Positions 17,173 to 26,130 of a stretch of 64,000 bases of DNA are shown here, piece after piece. Within the stretch, counting starts at the first letter, position 1, and each line of letters opens with the position of its first letter. Where the stretch lies: NCBI RefSeq assembly GCF_014205845.1, contig NZ_JACHCR010000007.1, positions 186,001 through 250,000 of the forward strand, read 5' to 3'. The DNA is from Mucilaginibacter cryoferens (lineage in GTDB: Bacteria > Bacteroidota > Bacteroidia > Sphingobacteriales > Sphingobacteriaceae). Position numbers and translations under genes: made by a program. The notes under the pieces are model-generated. The model ran no database searches. It was not told the origin of the DNA and was given only the letters and a program-made list of their open reading frames with translations.

Positions 17173-18609
17173 CTACTGCAGTTTTTTCAAAATATTTATC
17201 CCAATATTATCGGCGGTCTCTCCGCAGTTTGACAGTACTACCACGGCCAGGTTTTTCTGTTTGTTAAATGCTAAAAACGAACTACTGCCAAAAGTACCCC
17301 CATTATGAAAAATGTATTCAACCCCATCAATCATAATGATATGCCAGGCCAAACCCAGTTGGGCATCTTTTTTAAAGGTTATTTGATGAGTTAATTCCAA
17401 TGCCCTGCCCAATTTACTCTCGCCGGTGTTCATATTTGCTTTAGCGTAGATCAACAGATCGTTAACAGACGAATGCAATGCGCCACACGGTGCCAGCGCG
17501 TCAAAATCCCATGCGGGGGTTACGCCGCCCTCAGCATTGTACACCGTAGTAAAGCGGGCTTGTAAAGCAGCGCTTAAATGCTGGGCGGTGCTTTTCATCC
17601 CCAATGGCTTGCAAATAACATCGGCAATTAACTGATCGTAAGTTTTACCGCTTATCTGCATCAGTATTGTCCCTAATAAGCCAACCCCTAAGTTGGAGTA
17701 CGCATATTGTTCGCCGGGAACACTGTTGAGTTTGCAAGTTTTAAGATAGCCAAACAGCAGGGCCTTATCATATAATTTATAGGGATTTAATCCATCTGTT
17801 GCCGGGCTCAAATTATCGGGCATCCGTGCAAGGCCCGATGTGTGATTACTTAGGTCGACCAAGGTAATATCCTTTAAAGCAGAATTTGCAGTCACAGAAT
17901 CGGGCAGGTATCTGGTAATCGGGTCGCTGAGTTTCACTTTCCCCTCGTTAACATAATAAGCCAGCACAACGGATGTAAATGTTTTGGTGATAGACCCAAT
18001 CTCGAAAACCGTATTGGCGTCTGGCAACTTACCATTGCCCTTAGTTGTTTCACCATAATTATAAGTAGCAATTTTGCCATCTTTTAAAACACCTATGCTA
18101 AGGCCTGCGGTATTCTCCTGCCCAATATAAGCTATAGCAGCCGCATCTACTACATTATCCATAGGTGTAAGCATTTTGTTGGAGGTAGCAGCCTTAACCA
18201 GTCTTTGAGCCGTAGCCTCCTTAAATGGTTGAAAAAGCAACATATCTATCTTATCATCCTGATCGAGACTGATCAACAACTGTAGGGTAACCGAACTGAA
18301 GATAACTTTATAGGTGGCCACCTTATTGTTTACAAAGCTTACAAGCGATGAGGCGTTCATCCCGCCCAGGGGCGATAATTGCTGATTAGCAACAGCTTTA
18401 AAAGCATCCCGGCTTAGCTGTTTCCTGAAACTTTCGCCGGTAAGGGCATAAAGCGAATCTATTTGCCTATTGTTAAAATAGCTTTTAACCAACACAAATA
18501 CCGAATCGGTTTTGCGTTGCTGAAGGCTTTGGGCATGGGCGACAGATGATGAGAACGCCATCAAAAAAATGAGAGAAAAAAAATATCGCCCACACATGAT
18601 CTTCATCAT
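17173..18609 (-). CDS. Secreted serine hydrolase (beta-lactamase class C / DUF3887 N-domain)
   Basis: Numbered from an ATG at 18609, the protein has 478 residues. A signal peptide (residues 1-27, ending AHAQ) is followed by a DUF3887-like domain at about 30-130. The catalytic domain has the SxxK motif SITK at 206-209, the YSN motif at 304-306 and a His-x-Gly variant of KTG in FHNGGTFGSS near the C-terminus. Such proteins are penicillin-binding-like hydrolases or esterases of the envelope. A longer start at 18657 would overlap the upstream gene by 35 bases and is not needed. Probably an esterase or peptidase rather than a beta-lactamase, but the substrate is unknown. Confidence 0.85.
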   Translation of the reverse strand: MMKIMCGRYFFSLIFLMAFSSSVAHAQSLQQRKTDSVFVLVKSYFNNRQIDSLYALTGESFRKQLSRDAFKAVANQQLSPLGGMNASSLVSFVNNKVATYKVIFSSVTLQLLISLDQDDKIDMLLFQPFKEATAQRLVKAATSNKMLTPMDNVVDAAAIAYIGQENTAGLSIGVLKDGKIATYNYGETTKGNGKLPDANTVFEIGSITKTFTSVVLAYYVNEGKVKLSDPITRYLPDSVTANSALKDITLVDLSNHTSGLARMPDNLSPATDGLNPYKLYDKALLFGYLKTCKLNSVPGEQYAYSNLGVGLLGTILMQISGKTYDQLIADVICKPLGMKSTAQHLSAALQARFTTVYNAEGGVTPAWDFDALAPCGALHSSVNDLLIYAKANMNTGESKLGRALELTHQITFKKDAQLGLAWHIIMIDGVEYIFHNGGTFGSSSFLAFNKQKNLAVVVLSNCGETADNIGINILKKLQ

Positions 18610-18622
18610 TGATAGGTAGTTA

Positions 18623-19159
18623 TTAATCCCGAAAAAGTTGTTGCTGGTATTTATCATTTGTGGGGTCTGTTAATCTTGTAAATCTATGTTGATTAGTCGT
18701 CCACATAAATCTGTTGATAATAACGCCAATTATAGCCCCTGCCATATAAGTATATCCAATAAAGCTAAACATATTACCCGGATCATCAACCAGATCTTTA
18801 AATTTTACTATGGATGTAGATATAGCGATTAAACTTATAATTAACCACAAATATGCTCCGAGAATAATAGCGCCATCGGTGATGCAATATTTCCAAATTC
18901 CTTTTTCACGGGTTTCTTCCCATTTTTTCACAAACTCAATATTGTAAATATCCTCTTCAGTGAGGCCTTTGGCTTTAAGCTTGTTTCTGTAAGCAAGTCT
19001 GGCATCATAGTGATAATAATCGCGGCTAAGCGATATGAAGAAAAATATAAAAGGGGTAAAAGACCGATCCCAATAAGCAAGCGTTGAACATAAAAAAAGT
19101 GCTGCCACCGCACTTTTGTAGGTTTGTTTAAAATATGATTTAAACAGGTCAATCTTCAT
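18623..19159 (-). CDS. Predicted membrane protein of unknown function
   Basis: The product is 178 residues with about four hydrophobic segments: around residues 17-31, 33-44, 96-118 and 128-148. A charged stretch (KAKGLTEEDIYNIE) with a loop between the second and third segments faces the cytoplasm by the positive-inside rule. I recognise no family. It begins 10 bases after pyrB and ends 13 bases before the serine hydrolase start, so it is probably co-transcribed with both. Confidence 0.6.
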   Translation of the reverse strand: MKIDLFKSYFKQTYKSAVAALFLCSTLAYWDRSFTPFIFFFISLSRDYYHYDARLAYRNKLKAKGLTEEDIYNIEFVKKWEETREKGIWKYCITDGAIILGAYLWLIISLIAISTSIVKFKDLVDDPGNMFSFIGYTYMAGAIIGVIINRFMWTTNQHRFTRLTDPTNDKYQQQLFRD

Positions 19160-19169
19160 GTCAATTGCA

Positions 19170-20096
19170 TTATGGTGTTTGTCCGGCCAGCAAATACAGT
19201 ACAGCCATCCTTATGGCAACGCCATTTTCCACCTGGTCTAATATGATGGATTGCTTGCTATCAGCTACATCGCTGGTGATCTCTACTCCCCGGTTTATAG
19301 GCCCCGGGTGCATCACAGTAATTTCTTTATCCAACGAATCCAATATCGTTTTATTTAGGCCGAAAAGCATGGTATATTCCCGCAGAGATGGGAAATATTT
19401 AATATCCTGGCGTTCCAGCTGAATGCGCAGCATATTGGCTACATCGCACCAGTTAAGGGCTTTGATAAGGTTATGTTCTACCTTAACACCTAACGAGCCA
19501 ATATATTTAGGGATCAGCGTGGTGGGCCCGCAAACCATTACCTCGGCACCCAATTGCTTAAGGCAAAGAATATTGGAGAGTGCAACCCTTGAATGTAAAA
19601 TATCGCCTACTATCACTACCTTTTTACCGGCCACATCGCCATATTTTTCGCGAATAGAGAAAGCATCGAGCAAAGCCTGCGTAGGGTGTTCATGAGCTCC
19701 ATCGCCCGCGTTCACTATCTGGGCTTTTACGTGCTTAGATAAAAATATGCCCGCACCGGCGTACGGATGGCGCATTACCACCATATCTACCTTCATGGCC
19801 AATATGTTGTTCACGGTATCTATCAGCGTTTCGCCTTTGCTTACCGATGATGACGAAGCCGCAAAGTTTACCACATCGGCAGATAAACGTTTCTCTGCCA
19901 GCTCGAACGATAAACGGGTACGGGTAGAATTTTCGAAAAATATATTGGCGATAGTTACATCACGCAAAGAAGGCACCTTCTTTATTGGTCTGTTTAAAAC
20001 GGATTTAAAAGTATCTGCCGTTTCAAATATCAACTCAATATCTTCGCGGTTTAAATCTTTTATGCCTAATAAATGCCTTGTGCTTAGTCCTGCCAT
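19170..20096 (-). CDS. pyrB: Aspartate carbamoyltransferase catalytic subunit PyrB
   Basis: This enzyme joins carbamoyl phosphate and aspartate, the first committed step of pyrimidine synthesis. The 308-residue chain shows the carbamoyl-phosphate loop FENSTRTRLSFELAE (about residues 52-66), HPTQALLDAFS near 133 and the aspartate-side MHPGPINRGVEI near 268. The length fits PyrB, and no PyrI regulatory gene is adjacent. It lies downstream of pyrR on the minus strand, separated by a four-helix-bundle unit. The order pyrR-pyrB suggests uridine-nucleotide control. Confidence 0.96.
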   Translation of the reverse strand: MAGLSTRHLLGIKDLNREDIELIFETADTFKSVLNRPIKKVPSLRDVTIANIFFENSTRTRLSFELAEKRLSADVVNFAASSSSVSKGETLIDTVNNILAMKVDMVVMRHPYAGAGIFLSKHVKAQIVNAGDGAHEHPTQALLDAFSIREKYGDVAGKKVVIVGDILHSRVALSNILCLKQLGAEVMVCGPTTLIPKYIGSLGVKVEHNLIKALNWCDVANMLRIQLERQDIKYFPSLREYTMLFGLNKTILDSLDKEITVMHPGPINRGVEITSDVADSKQSIILDQVENGVAIRMAVLYLLAGQTP

Positions 20097-20110
20097 TTCT
20101 TTTGTGTTTC

Positions 20111-20618
20111 GGATTTCGGATGTTCGATTTCGGATTTCTTTATTTTTGATTGTCTGATTTCGAAATTTCTGATCTCAGAATTTATTTTTTTATATCTAAT
20201 TTATTAAGCCGCTGTTTCTCCTTTGCCGTTTTACCTATCGCGGTAAATATTGCTGTGAGTTCATTGGCCTCTTTCTTTAACGCTAGTATACTGTTTGAAT
20301 CTACAAGCCCGGATTCTTCCATCAACTCTAACCAATAAATGGATTCGTCTGCTTCTTCTTCAACGATTACAATTTTATTTATAAAATCAGCTGTTGATTT
20401 TCCTCTACATGCCGACCTGTAATTTGCGCCAATAGACGTGGCGCATCTTATCAATTGATTTGATAGAACATCAAGTGAACGTTTTCGTGGAAGTTGTTCT
20501 ATAAACTTAATAACATCAATAGAAAACTTGCTCGTCCTTCGTTTTAGTTCTGCTTTATCCACGCTTACAAATCAAAAATCTCTACCATCTTAAATCCGAA
20601 ATCGAACATCCGAAATCC
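20111..20618 (-). repeat. 508-bp unit with 27-bp perfect terminal inverted repeats around a four-helix-bundle gene
   Basis: The ends 20111-20137 and 20592-20618 are perfect inverted copies of 27 bases (core GGATTTCGGATGTTCG). Between them lies the second four-helix-bundle gene. The unit ends nine bases before the pyrR stop side and 14 bases before the pyrB start, so it fills the joint of the operon. No target-site duplication could be established. No transposase is present. A further degenerate arm of the same family is at 34688-34725. Confidence 0.85.
20182..20562 (-). CDS. Four-helix-bundle protein (second copy, S23/Avd-like)
   Basis: This 126-residue helical protein is of the same four-helix-bundle superfamily as the sdh-operon copy but of a different branch. 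Its core is LIRCATSIGANYRSACRG at about residues 37-54, followed by the long helices VEEEADESIYWLELME and ANELTAIFTAIGK. The family occurs in 23S rRNA intervening sequences and, in Bacteroidota, scattered across genomes. It lies in the pyrR-pyrB joint in the direction of the operon, inside the inverted repeats described above. Function is unknown. The two copies in one 64-kb window, both in operon joints, are the notable point. Confidence 0.88.
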   Translation of the reverse strand: MDKAELKRRTSKFSIDVIKFIEQLPRKRSLDVLSNQLIRCATSIGANYRSACRGKSTADFINKIVIVEEEADESIYWLELMEESGLVDSNSILALKKEANELTAIFTAIGKTAKEKQRLNKLDIKK

Positions 20619-20627
20619 AAAATCAAC

Positions 20628-21176
20628 TTATTCTTGTCCTTCTGAAATTAATACTATTTTATCTTCCCCATCGGTATCCTTCCAGCTCACCACCACTTTT
20701 TGTGATGCGATGGAATCAACTTCTATCCCCACATAGTCTGCCGCCACTGGGATATGACGAGAGTATCTTCTGTCAACCAATGTAAGCAGCTCCACTTTCT
20801 CGGGTCTGCCAAATGCCTGCATGGCATCCATGGCAGCACGGATTGTACGACCGGTCCAAAGTACATCATCCATCATGATTACCTTTTTACCTTCAATAAT
20901 AAAATCAATTTTAGTTTGATTGGGTACCAATGGCGATCCCTGTCTGCGGAAATCGTCGCGGTAAAAGGTGATATCCAGGTCGCCCTGCATAATTTTGCTT
21001 TCGGGAAGTATCTTGCGAAGCTCTTCGGCAACACGGCGGGCTAAATAGATGCCACGTGGCTGAATACCAATTAATACTGAGCCTGAAAAATCGTTATGAT
21101 TTTCAATTAATTGGCGACATAAACGTTGTATGGTGATCTGAAATTTCTGTCCGTCGAGCAGCGTAAGATTTTGCAT
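20628..21176 (-). CDS. pyrR: PyrR uracil phosphoribosyltransferase / pyr operon regulator
   Basis: The start at 21176 gives a 182-residue protein beginning MQNLTLLDGQKF; seven residues from an upstream start are not needed. The PRPP loop is MMDDVLWTGRTIRAAMD, and LIGIQPRGIYLARRVAEEL and RRYSRHIPVAADYVG are further family features. PyrR in Firmicutes binds pyr mRNA and also makes UMP from uracil. In this organism only the enzyme role is certain, and no obvious PyrR-binding leader was identified upstream. First gene of the pyrR-(four-helix)-pyrB set. Confidence 0.93.
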   Translation of the reverse strand: MQNLTLLDGQKFQITIQRLCRQLIENHNDFSGSVLIGIQPRGIYLARRVAEELRKILPESKIMQGDLDITFYRDDFRRQGSPLVPNQTKIDFIIEGKKVIMMDDVLWTGRTIRAAMDAMQAFGRPEKVELLTLVDRRYSRHIPVAADYVGIEVDSIASQKVVVSWKDTDGEDKIVLISEGQE

Positions 21177-21254
21177 CGTATGGGTGGATTTGGGCAAAAA
21201 TAGTAAATATTCCCAATATGCTACATAACAATCACCAGATACCTTGTTTCCTTA

Positions 21255-21650
21255 TTAATTTCCGGAGAGCTTCTTCAAAGCCCTCATCGCCCGCTCCGCA
21301 TCGTCCCTCGCCACAAAAATATGATCGTGGTAATAAGCCGCCACTACATTGCAGCTAATGCCCTCTATGGCCAACGCGTTGGCAAATGCAGCCGTTAAGC
21401 CGGTTGCAGCCAATGAGGAATGTACGGTAAGCGTTATCCAGGCGGCTATGTATTCATACTTCAAACACAACCTGTCGGCTATTTCCTTTTTAAGAATGAT
21501 GGTAACAGCCTCAGGTTCTTTAAACAAGCCTATGATATCTTTTGTATTGATATCAATTAAGCCGTTGGCTGTGCAGTAAACATAATCACCCTCGTTAAGT
21601 AAAGGCGTCATGTTTTTTAATAATGTATTGAGGTTGGTTTCTCCGTGCAT
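21255..21650 (-). CDS. ACT-domain protein
   Basis: A 131-residue protein of the ACT_7 / DUF2241 type: NEGDYVYCTANG at about residues 19-30, the central LKKEIADRLCLKYEYIAAWITL and the ACT-like end LAIEGISCNVVAAYYHDHIFV. ACT modules bind amino acids and are often allosteric sensors; stand-alone ACT proteins of this kind have no proved role. It lies between rpsA and pyrR on the same strand but is not tightly spaced to either. Confidence 0.78.
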   Translation of the reverse strand: MHGETNLNTLLKNMTPLLNEGDYVYCTANGLIDINTKDIIGLFKEPEAVTIILKKEIADRLCLKYEYIAAWITLTVHSSLAATGLTAAFANALAIEGISCNVVAAYYHDHIFVARDDAERAMRALKKLSGN

Positions 21651-21666
21651 GATATAAACTACTTTA

Positions 21667-21700
21667 CAAAAAAAGCCCTTCCGAACTAACGGAAGGGCTT
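21667..21700 (-). terminator. Terminator of rpsA
   Basis: The stem AAGCCCTTCCG (21673-21683 with 21690-21700) and a six-base loop, followed on the minus strand by a run of T. It sits 24 bases after the rpsA stop. Confidence 0.88.
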
Positions 21701-21723
21701 AAGAATATGACGTCAGTTAAAGC

Positions 21724-23712
21724 TTACGCTTCTTCTTCTGGCTCTACTGCTTTAGCCGGAGCTGCAACGGGGGCCGGAGCCGCTTTGCGCGCTTTGCTTT
21801 CAGCACCTTCCATTTGCTCTTTTAACTGAGCTAATACGCTAAGGTCGCCTAAAGTTGATTTTTCAACTGATTCTTTCACTTTTTTAACCGCATTGCTGGC
21901 AGATTTTGCCTCTTTTTTGCGGTTTTCAAATTCCTGAACACGAGCGTCAGCGCGAGCTTCTTCCCATATACGTGAGTGTGAAATTACGATACGTTTGTTT
22001 TCTTTGTTAAATTCAATGATCTTGAATTCAGCAGCTTCTTCAGCTTTAACGCTTTTGCCGTCTTCTTTAACCAGGTGTTTGGTTGGCGCAAAGCCTTCAA
22101 CACCGTAAGGTAAAGCTACGATAGCACCTTTGTCTGTTACTTTTAACACGGTACCTTCATGTATTGAATCAATAGTGAAGATGGTTTCAAAAGTATCCCA
22201 AGGATTTTCTTCAAGCTGTTTGTGGCCTAAGCTTAATTTGCGGTTATCGATATCAAGTTCTAAAACAACCACGTTTAATTTTTCACCAACTTTGGTAAAT
22301 TCATTAGGGTGATTTACTTTTTTAGACCATGATAAGTCTGAAATGTGAATTAAGCCGTCGATGCCGTCTTCCAGTTCAACAAACACACCAAAGTTGGTCA
22401 TGTTTTTAACTGTAGCAACGTGAGTTGTGCCGATAGCATATTTCTCACCAGCATTTTGCCATGGATCAGGAGTTAATTGTTTAACACCTAAGCTCATTTT
22501 GCGCTCGTCGCGGTCAAGTGTTAACACTTGTGCTTCAATCTCATCACCAACTTTCAGGAATTCCTGAGGGTTGCGTAAGTTTTGTGACCACGACATTTCT
22601 GATACGTGGATTAAACCTTCAACACCAGGGATGATTTCAAGGAAAGCACCGTAATCAGCAACAGTAACAATACGTCCTTTAACTTTAGATCCAACAAGAA
22701 TGTTCTCGTCAAGGCTCTGCCAAGGATGTGGAGTTAATTGTTTTAAGCCCAAAGCAATACGTTTTTTCTCGTCATCAAAGTCAAGAACAACAACGTTGAT
22801 CTTTTGATCCAATGCCAGGATTTCACGTGGATGCTCAATACGGCCCCAAGAGATATCAGTAATGTGTAATAAACCATCAACACCACCAAGGTCAATAAAT
22901 ACACCAAAGTCTGTAATGTTTTTAACAGTACCTTCCAATACCTGTCCTTTTTCAAGACGGGCAACGATCTCTGTTTTTTGGTTTTCTAAATCGTCTTCAA
23001 TCAGCACTTTGTGCGATACCACTACGTTTTTAAACTCGTGGTTGATTTTAACAACTTTGAACTCCATTGTTTTACCAACGTACACATCGTAATCCCTGAT
23101 AGGTTTAATATCGATTTGTGACCCTGGTAAGAAGGCTTCAACGCCCATGATATCAACAATTAAACCACCTTTAGTTCTGCTCTTCACAAAACCGGTAATG
23201 ATCTCGTCATTGTCAAGTGCCGAATTAATGCGCTCCCATGATTTTTGAGTTTTTGCACGTTTACGTGAAAGTACTAACTGACCGTTAGCATCTTCTTGTG
23301 ATTCTACAAATACATCAACTGTGTCACCGATCTTAAGATCTGGTGTATCACGGAATTCTGATACTGAAACTAAACCGTCTGATTTAAATCCTACGTTTAA
23401 TACTACATCTTTGTTGTTAACATTAACAACAGTACCAGTGATAATTTCGCCTTTGGTGATAGAGCTGAAAGTTCCATCATACATTTTCTCAAATTTTTCA
23501 CGGTCGCTATCGCTGTAGTTACCAAATTTTTTGTCATCTGCATCCCAGTCAAAATCTGCACTAGGTGTAGCTGCAATTTTAGATTTGATCTCTTCGATCG
23601 AGATTGAATCAGCTTCTGATTCAATAGTTTCTTTTTCGCCAGATGCGGTAACTGTACCCAGTTCAGCTTCTTTCGCTTTTAATTCTTTTTCTGCTTCTTG
23701 TTTTTTTGCCAT
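21724..23712 (-). CDS. rpsA: 30S ribosomal protein S1
   Basis: Numbered from an ATG at 23712, 662 residues; an AAGGAG Shine-Dalgarno-like sequence lies 11 bases upstream and fixes this start (a further 19 residues from an upstream ATG at 23769 would begin in the leader). Six OB-fold S1 repeats follow a charged N-terminal region. They begin at about residue 90 (GEIITGTVVN), then FVDGLLHITDISWG and VEGLIHVSEMSWS-type blocks recur. S1 unwinds and delivers mRNA to the 30S subunit. The Ala/Glu-rich C-terminus is normal. Confidence 0.95.
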   Translation of the reverse strand: MAKKQEAEKELKAKEAELGTVTASGEKETIESEADSISIEEIKSKIAATPSADFDWDADDKKFGNYSDSDREKFEKMYDGTFSSITKGEIITGTVVNVNNKDVVLNVGFKSDGLVSVSEFRDTPDLKIGDTVDVFVESQEDANGQLVLSRKRAKTQKSWERINSALDNDEIITGFVKSRTKGGLIVDIMGVEAFLPGSQIDIKPIRDYDVYVGKTMEFKVVKINHEFKNVVVSHKVLIEDDLENQKTEIVARLEKGQVLEGTVKNITDFGVFIDLGGVDGLLHITDISWGRIEHPREILALDQKINVVVLDFDDEKKRIALGLKQLTPHPWQSLDENILVGSKVKGRIVTVADYGAFLEIIPGVEGLIHVSEMSWSQNLRNPQEFLKVGDEIEAQVLTLDRDERKMSLGVKQLTPDPWQNAGEKYAIGTTHVATVKNMTNFGVFVELEDGIDGLIHISDLSWSKKVNHPNEFTKVGEKLNVVVLELDIDNRKLSLGHKQLEENPWDTFETIFTIDSIHEGTVLKVTDKGAIVALPYGVEGFAPTKHLVKEDGKSVKAEEAAEFKIIEFNKENKRIVISHSRIWEEARADARVQEFENRKKEAKSASNAVKKVKESVEKSTLGDLSVLAQLKEQMEGAESKARKAAPAPVAAPAKAVEPEEEA

Positions 23713-23720
23713 TAAATAAT

Positions 23721-23762
23721 TTATCTCCTTTTCCCAATTTGTTAATTGGGACTGCAAAGGTA
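23721..23762 (-). promoter_or_regulatory. rpsA leader: -7 box, hairpin and ribosome-binding site
   Basis: On the minus strand TACCTTTG (23762-23755) fits the -7 consensus. A perfect 7-bp hairpin (CCCAATT/AATTGGG, 23733-23750, 4-base loop) then precedes AAAAGGAGATAA. Such a hairpin next to the ribosome-binding site could give S1 autoregulation, but this is inference. No -33 box at standard spacing. Confidence 0.5.
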
Positions 23763-23902
23763 CAGACATAATTTTATTAAAAAAAGAATTATTTAATGTT
23801 AATTACTGATATTTAAGCCTTTTTGAGTGGGTTGATAGATTTTTGGAGCAAAGAACAAGGACAAAAGGTATTTTTAAGCCAAGAAAGCTCTATATCAACC
23901 TT

Positions 23903-24574
23903 TTAGATATACAACAATTTAGCTTCTATCTCCTCAAAGATCGACATAAAGCCATCCAACAGATAATCTCTATAATTACCGAGCACCTCATTCATCTGCA
24001 TTTCGTGCTCGGGTGTAAACGGATCTTTCCAAACCCGCATACAAATACGTTTAAGGGCGTAAGAGATCTGGTGCGTTTCTGCATAGGTGTGCAGATACTT
24101 ACTCTTCTTAAAACCTTCATAAAATTTAAAGAAAACAGCAGTATCCGCCAAGCCAGAGAAAGTTAAAAACTCATCTATAACTTCGGCTTGGCAGTCCGAT
24201 AAATGATCATAAAACTCGTCGACAATTACCTTACCCGTGGTAAGCAGCAGGTTGTCTATAATAAGTTCCAAGGCGATGTGCCCTAAAAAAAATGGCTTTA
24301 CCGGCGAACCTTCAATGGCCGGGCGCAATAGTTTTTTTAACTCATGTGAGTGGGTTAAAAAAAACTCGGATGAATGAAAATAGCGGTCAACAGCCAGGTG
24401 CTTATTCCAGCCGGTAATAATAGAATTAACTTCTGAATTAGGATGCTCTAGTTTTTCGGGGTGCAGAACAATGTGCTTATCGGCATTTTTCAACAGATCG
24501 GGCAGTACTGTTCCCAAAACATGGTAACAGTTGGTAGTATGCCTGTCGAAATAATAATGAGATAAAAAATTCAT
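23903..24574 (-). CDS. AcpH-like acyl-carrier-protein phosphodiesterase family protein
   Basis: The start at 24574 gives a 223-residue protein beginning MNFLSHYYFDRH. The family (DUF479, ACP phosphodiesterase-like) removes the phosphopantetheine arm from ACP. Conserved His and Asp residues lie in LSHYYFDRH, GWNKHLAVDRYFH and FFLGHIALELIIDNLLL, as expected for an HD-like metal site. A longer start at 24616 is not family-like. Lone gene; the exact substrate is inferred from the family. Confidence 0.82.
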   Translation of the reverse strand: MNFLSHYYFDRHTTNCYHVLGTVLPDLLKNADKHIVLHPEKLEHPNSEVNSIITGWNKHLAVDRYFHSSEFFLTHSHELKKLLRPAIEGSPVKPFFLGHIALELIIDNLLLTTGKVIVDEFYDHLSDCQAEVIDEFLTFSGLADTAVFFKFYEGFKKSKYLHTYAETHQISYALKRICMRVWKDPFTPEHEMQMNEVLGNYRDYLLDGFMSIFEEIEAKLLYI

Positions 24575-24714
24575 AAGCCCTGTGCTGCAAAATACCCTGT
24601 TTTGCTCAAGATACAAAGAATAAGTAATTATTTGAAATAGAATTTACCTGCAGTTAACCGTTTAAAGTAATCAGGCCCCTACAAGCTATTACGCATAATT
24701 TGCCATTGCTTTTA

Positions 24715-24722
24715 TATCTTTG
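24715..24722 (+). promoter_or_regulatory. -7 element of tyrS (TATCTTTG)
   Basis: TATCTTTG agrees with TAnnTTTG and lies 22 bases before the tyrS ATG, which leaves a leader of about 15-18 bases. No -33 box at standard spacing. Confidence 0.4.
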
Positions 24723-24744
24723 CCATCTTTGAAACAACACTTAT

Positions 24745-26028
24745 ATGAATTTTGTTGAAGAACTAACCTGGCGCGGTATGCTGCATACCATTATGCCAGG
24801 CACCGAAGAGATGCTTAATAAAGGTATGGCTTCGGGCTATATAGGGTTTGATCCTACTGCCGATTCACTGCACGTAGGTCATTTAACCCAGATTATGACA
24901 TTGATCCACTTTCAACGCGCGGGGCACAAACCTTTTGCGCTAGTTGGCGGTGCTACGGGCATGGTGGGCGATCCATCGGGCAAATCTGCCGAGCGTAATT
25001 TACTGTCGGAGGATGTGCTGCAACATAACCTGGAGGCAGTTAAAGCACAACTTACCCGTTTCCTGGATTTTGACAGCGGCATGAACAGTGCCCAAATGGT
25101 GAACAATTACGATTGGTTCAAAAACTTCACCTTCCTTGATTTTATACGGGATGTAGGCAAGCACATTACCGTAAACTACATGATGGCCAAAGACTCTGTA
25201 AAGAAACGTTTGGAAGGAGATACCGGCATGTCGTTCACCGAATTTACTTACCAGCTGGTACAGGGATACGATTTTTACTACCTGTGGAAACACCATAACT
25301 GTACCATACAGATGGGCGGCAGCGACCAATGGGGTAATATTGTTACCGGTACCGAGTTTATCCGCCGTAAAGATGCTGGTGAAGCTTTTGCTTTAACTAC
25401 CCAGCTTATTAAAAAGGCTGATGGCACTAAATTTGGCAAAACCGAAAGTGGCGCGGTTTGGCTCGATCCCGAGCGTACATCGCCATACCAGTTTTACCAG
25501 TTTTGGTTAAATACTACCGATGTTGATGCCAAGGCATACATCCGCATATTTACTTTATACAACCGTGAAGTTATAGAAGCCTGGGAAGCAGAGCATGATG
25601 CAGCACCGCATACCCGCATATTGCAAAAGGCACTTGCTAAAGATATCACCATTCGTGTACACGGCGAAGCTGAGTATGAAAAGGCTGTCAAATCAACCGA
25701 TTTTATGTTTGGTAGTGTGGGGATTGAGTTTTTGAATGAACTGAGCAATGAAGAGGTACTGGAATTATTTTCTGGAGTACCTAACTTTAACTTGCCCTTA
25801 GCTGAATTGCAGGCAGGTGTTAACATCAGCGACTTATTAGCCGTAAAAACTTCGATATTCCCATCAAAAGGCGAAGCGAAAAAAACAATAGCCGGCGGTG
25901 GCGTATCTATCAACCGGGAAAAAGTTGCAACAGCCGATGATATTTACAGCACAAGCGTGCTTATTAATAATAGGTTTGTGGTAGCCCAAAAAGGAAAGAA
26001 AAACTACTTTTTGATTGTTGTGGAATAA
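24745..26028 (+). CDS. tyrS: Tyrosyl-tRNA synthetase
   Basis: A 427-residue class I aminoacyl-tRNA synthetase that charges tRNA-Tyr. The HIGH-type motif is HVGH at about residues 45-48 (SLHVGHL). The KMSKS-type motif is KFGKT at about residues 231-235, and GGSDQWGN is the tyrosine-pocket motif. A C-terminal S4-like RNA-binding domain (AGGGVSINREKV) closes the protein. The length is normal for the bacterial-type enzyme. A terminator follows. Confidence 0.96.
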   Translation: MNFVEELTWRGMLHTIMPGTEEMLNKGMASGYIGFDPTADSLHVGHLTQIMTLIHFQRAGHKPFALVGGATGMVGDPSGKSAERNLLSEDVLQHNLEAVKAQLTRFLDFDSGMNSAQMVNNYDWFKNFTFLDFIRDVGKHITVNYMMAKDSVKKRLEGDTGMSFTEFTYQLVQGYDFYYLWKHHNCTIQMGGSDQWGNIVTGTEFIRRKDAGEAFALTTQLIKKADGTKFGKTESGAVWLDPERTSPYQFYQFWLNTTDVDAKAYIRIFTLYNREVIEAWEAEHDAAPHTRILQKALAKDITIRVHGEAEYEKAVKSTDFMFGSVGIEFLNELSNEEVLELFSGVPNFNLPLAELQAGVNISDLLAVKTSIFPSKGEAKKTIAGGGVSINREKVATADDIYSTSVLINNRFVVAQKGKKNYFLIVVE

Positions 26029-26052
26029 GCTGATCCATAATTAACTACGAAG

Positions 26053-26082
26053 GAGCGATGGCAAAACCGTCGCTCTTTTTTT
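26053..26082 (+). terminator. Terminator of tyrS
   Basis: The stem GAGCGATGG/CCGTCGCTC with one G-T pair, a five-base loop and a long T run, 25 bases after the tyrS stop. Confidence 0.9.
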
Positions 26083-26094
26083 TTTTAAAAATGC

Positions 26095-26125
26095 TTGATA
26101 ATACGACAAATGGTACTTATATTTG
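26095..26125 (+). promoter_or_regulatory. Promoter of the Xre/RES toxin-antitoxin operon
   Basis: TTG (26095-26097) and TATATTTG (26118-26125) are separated by exactly 20 bases, the Bacteroidota consensus. The -7 box ends five bases before the antitoxin ATG, so the transcript would be leaderless. GTAC half-sites overlap the -7 box (26113-26129) and may be an operator for the antitoxin. Confidence 0.7.
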
Positions 26126-26130
26126 TACAT

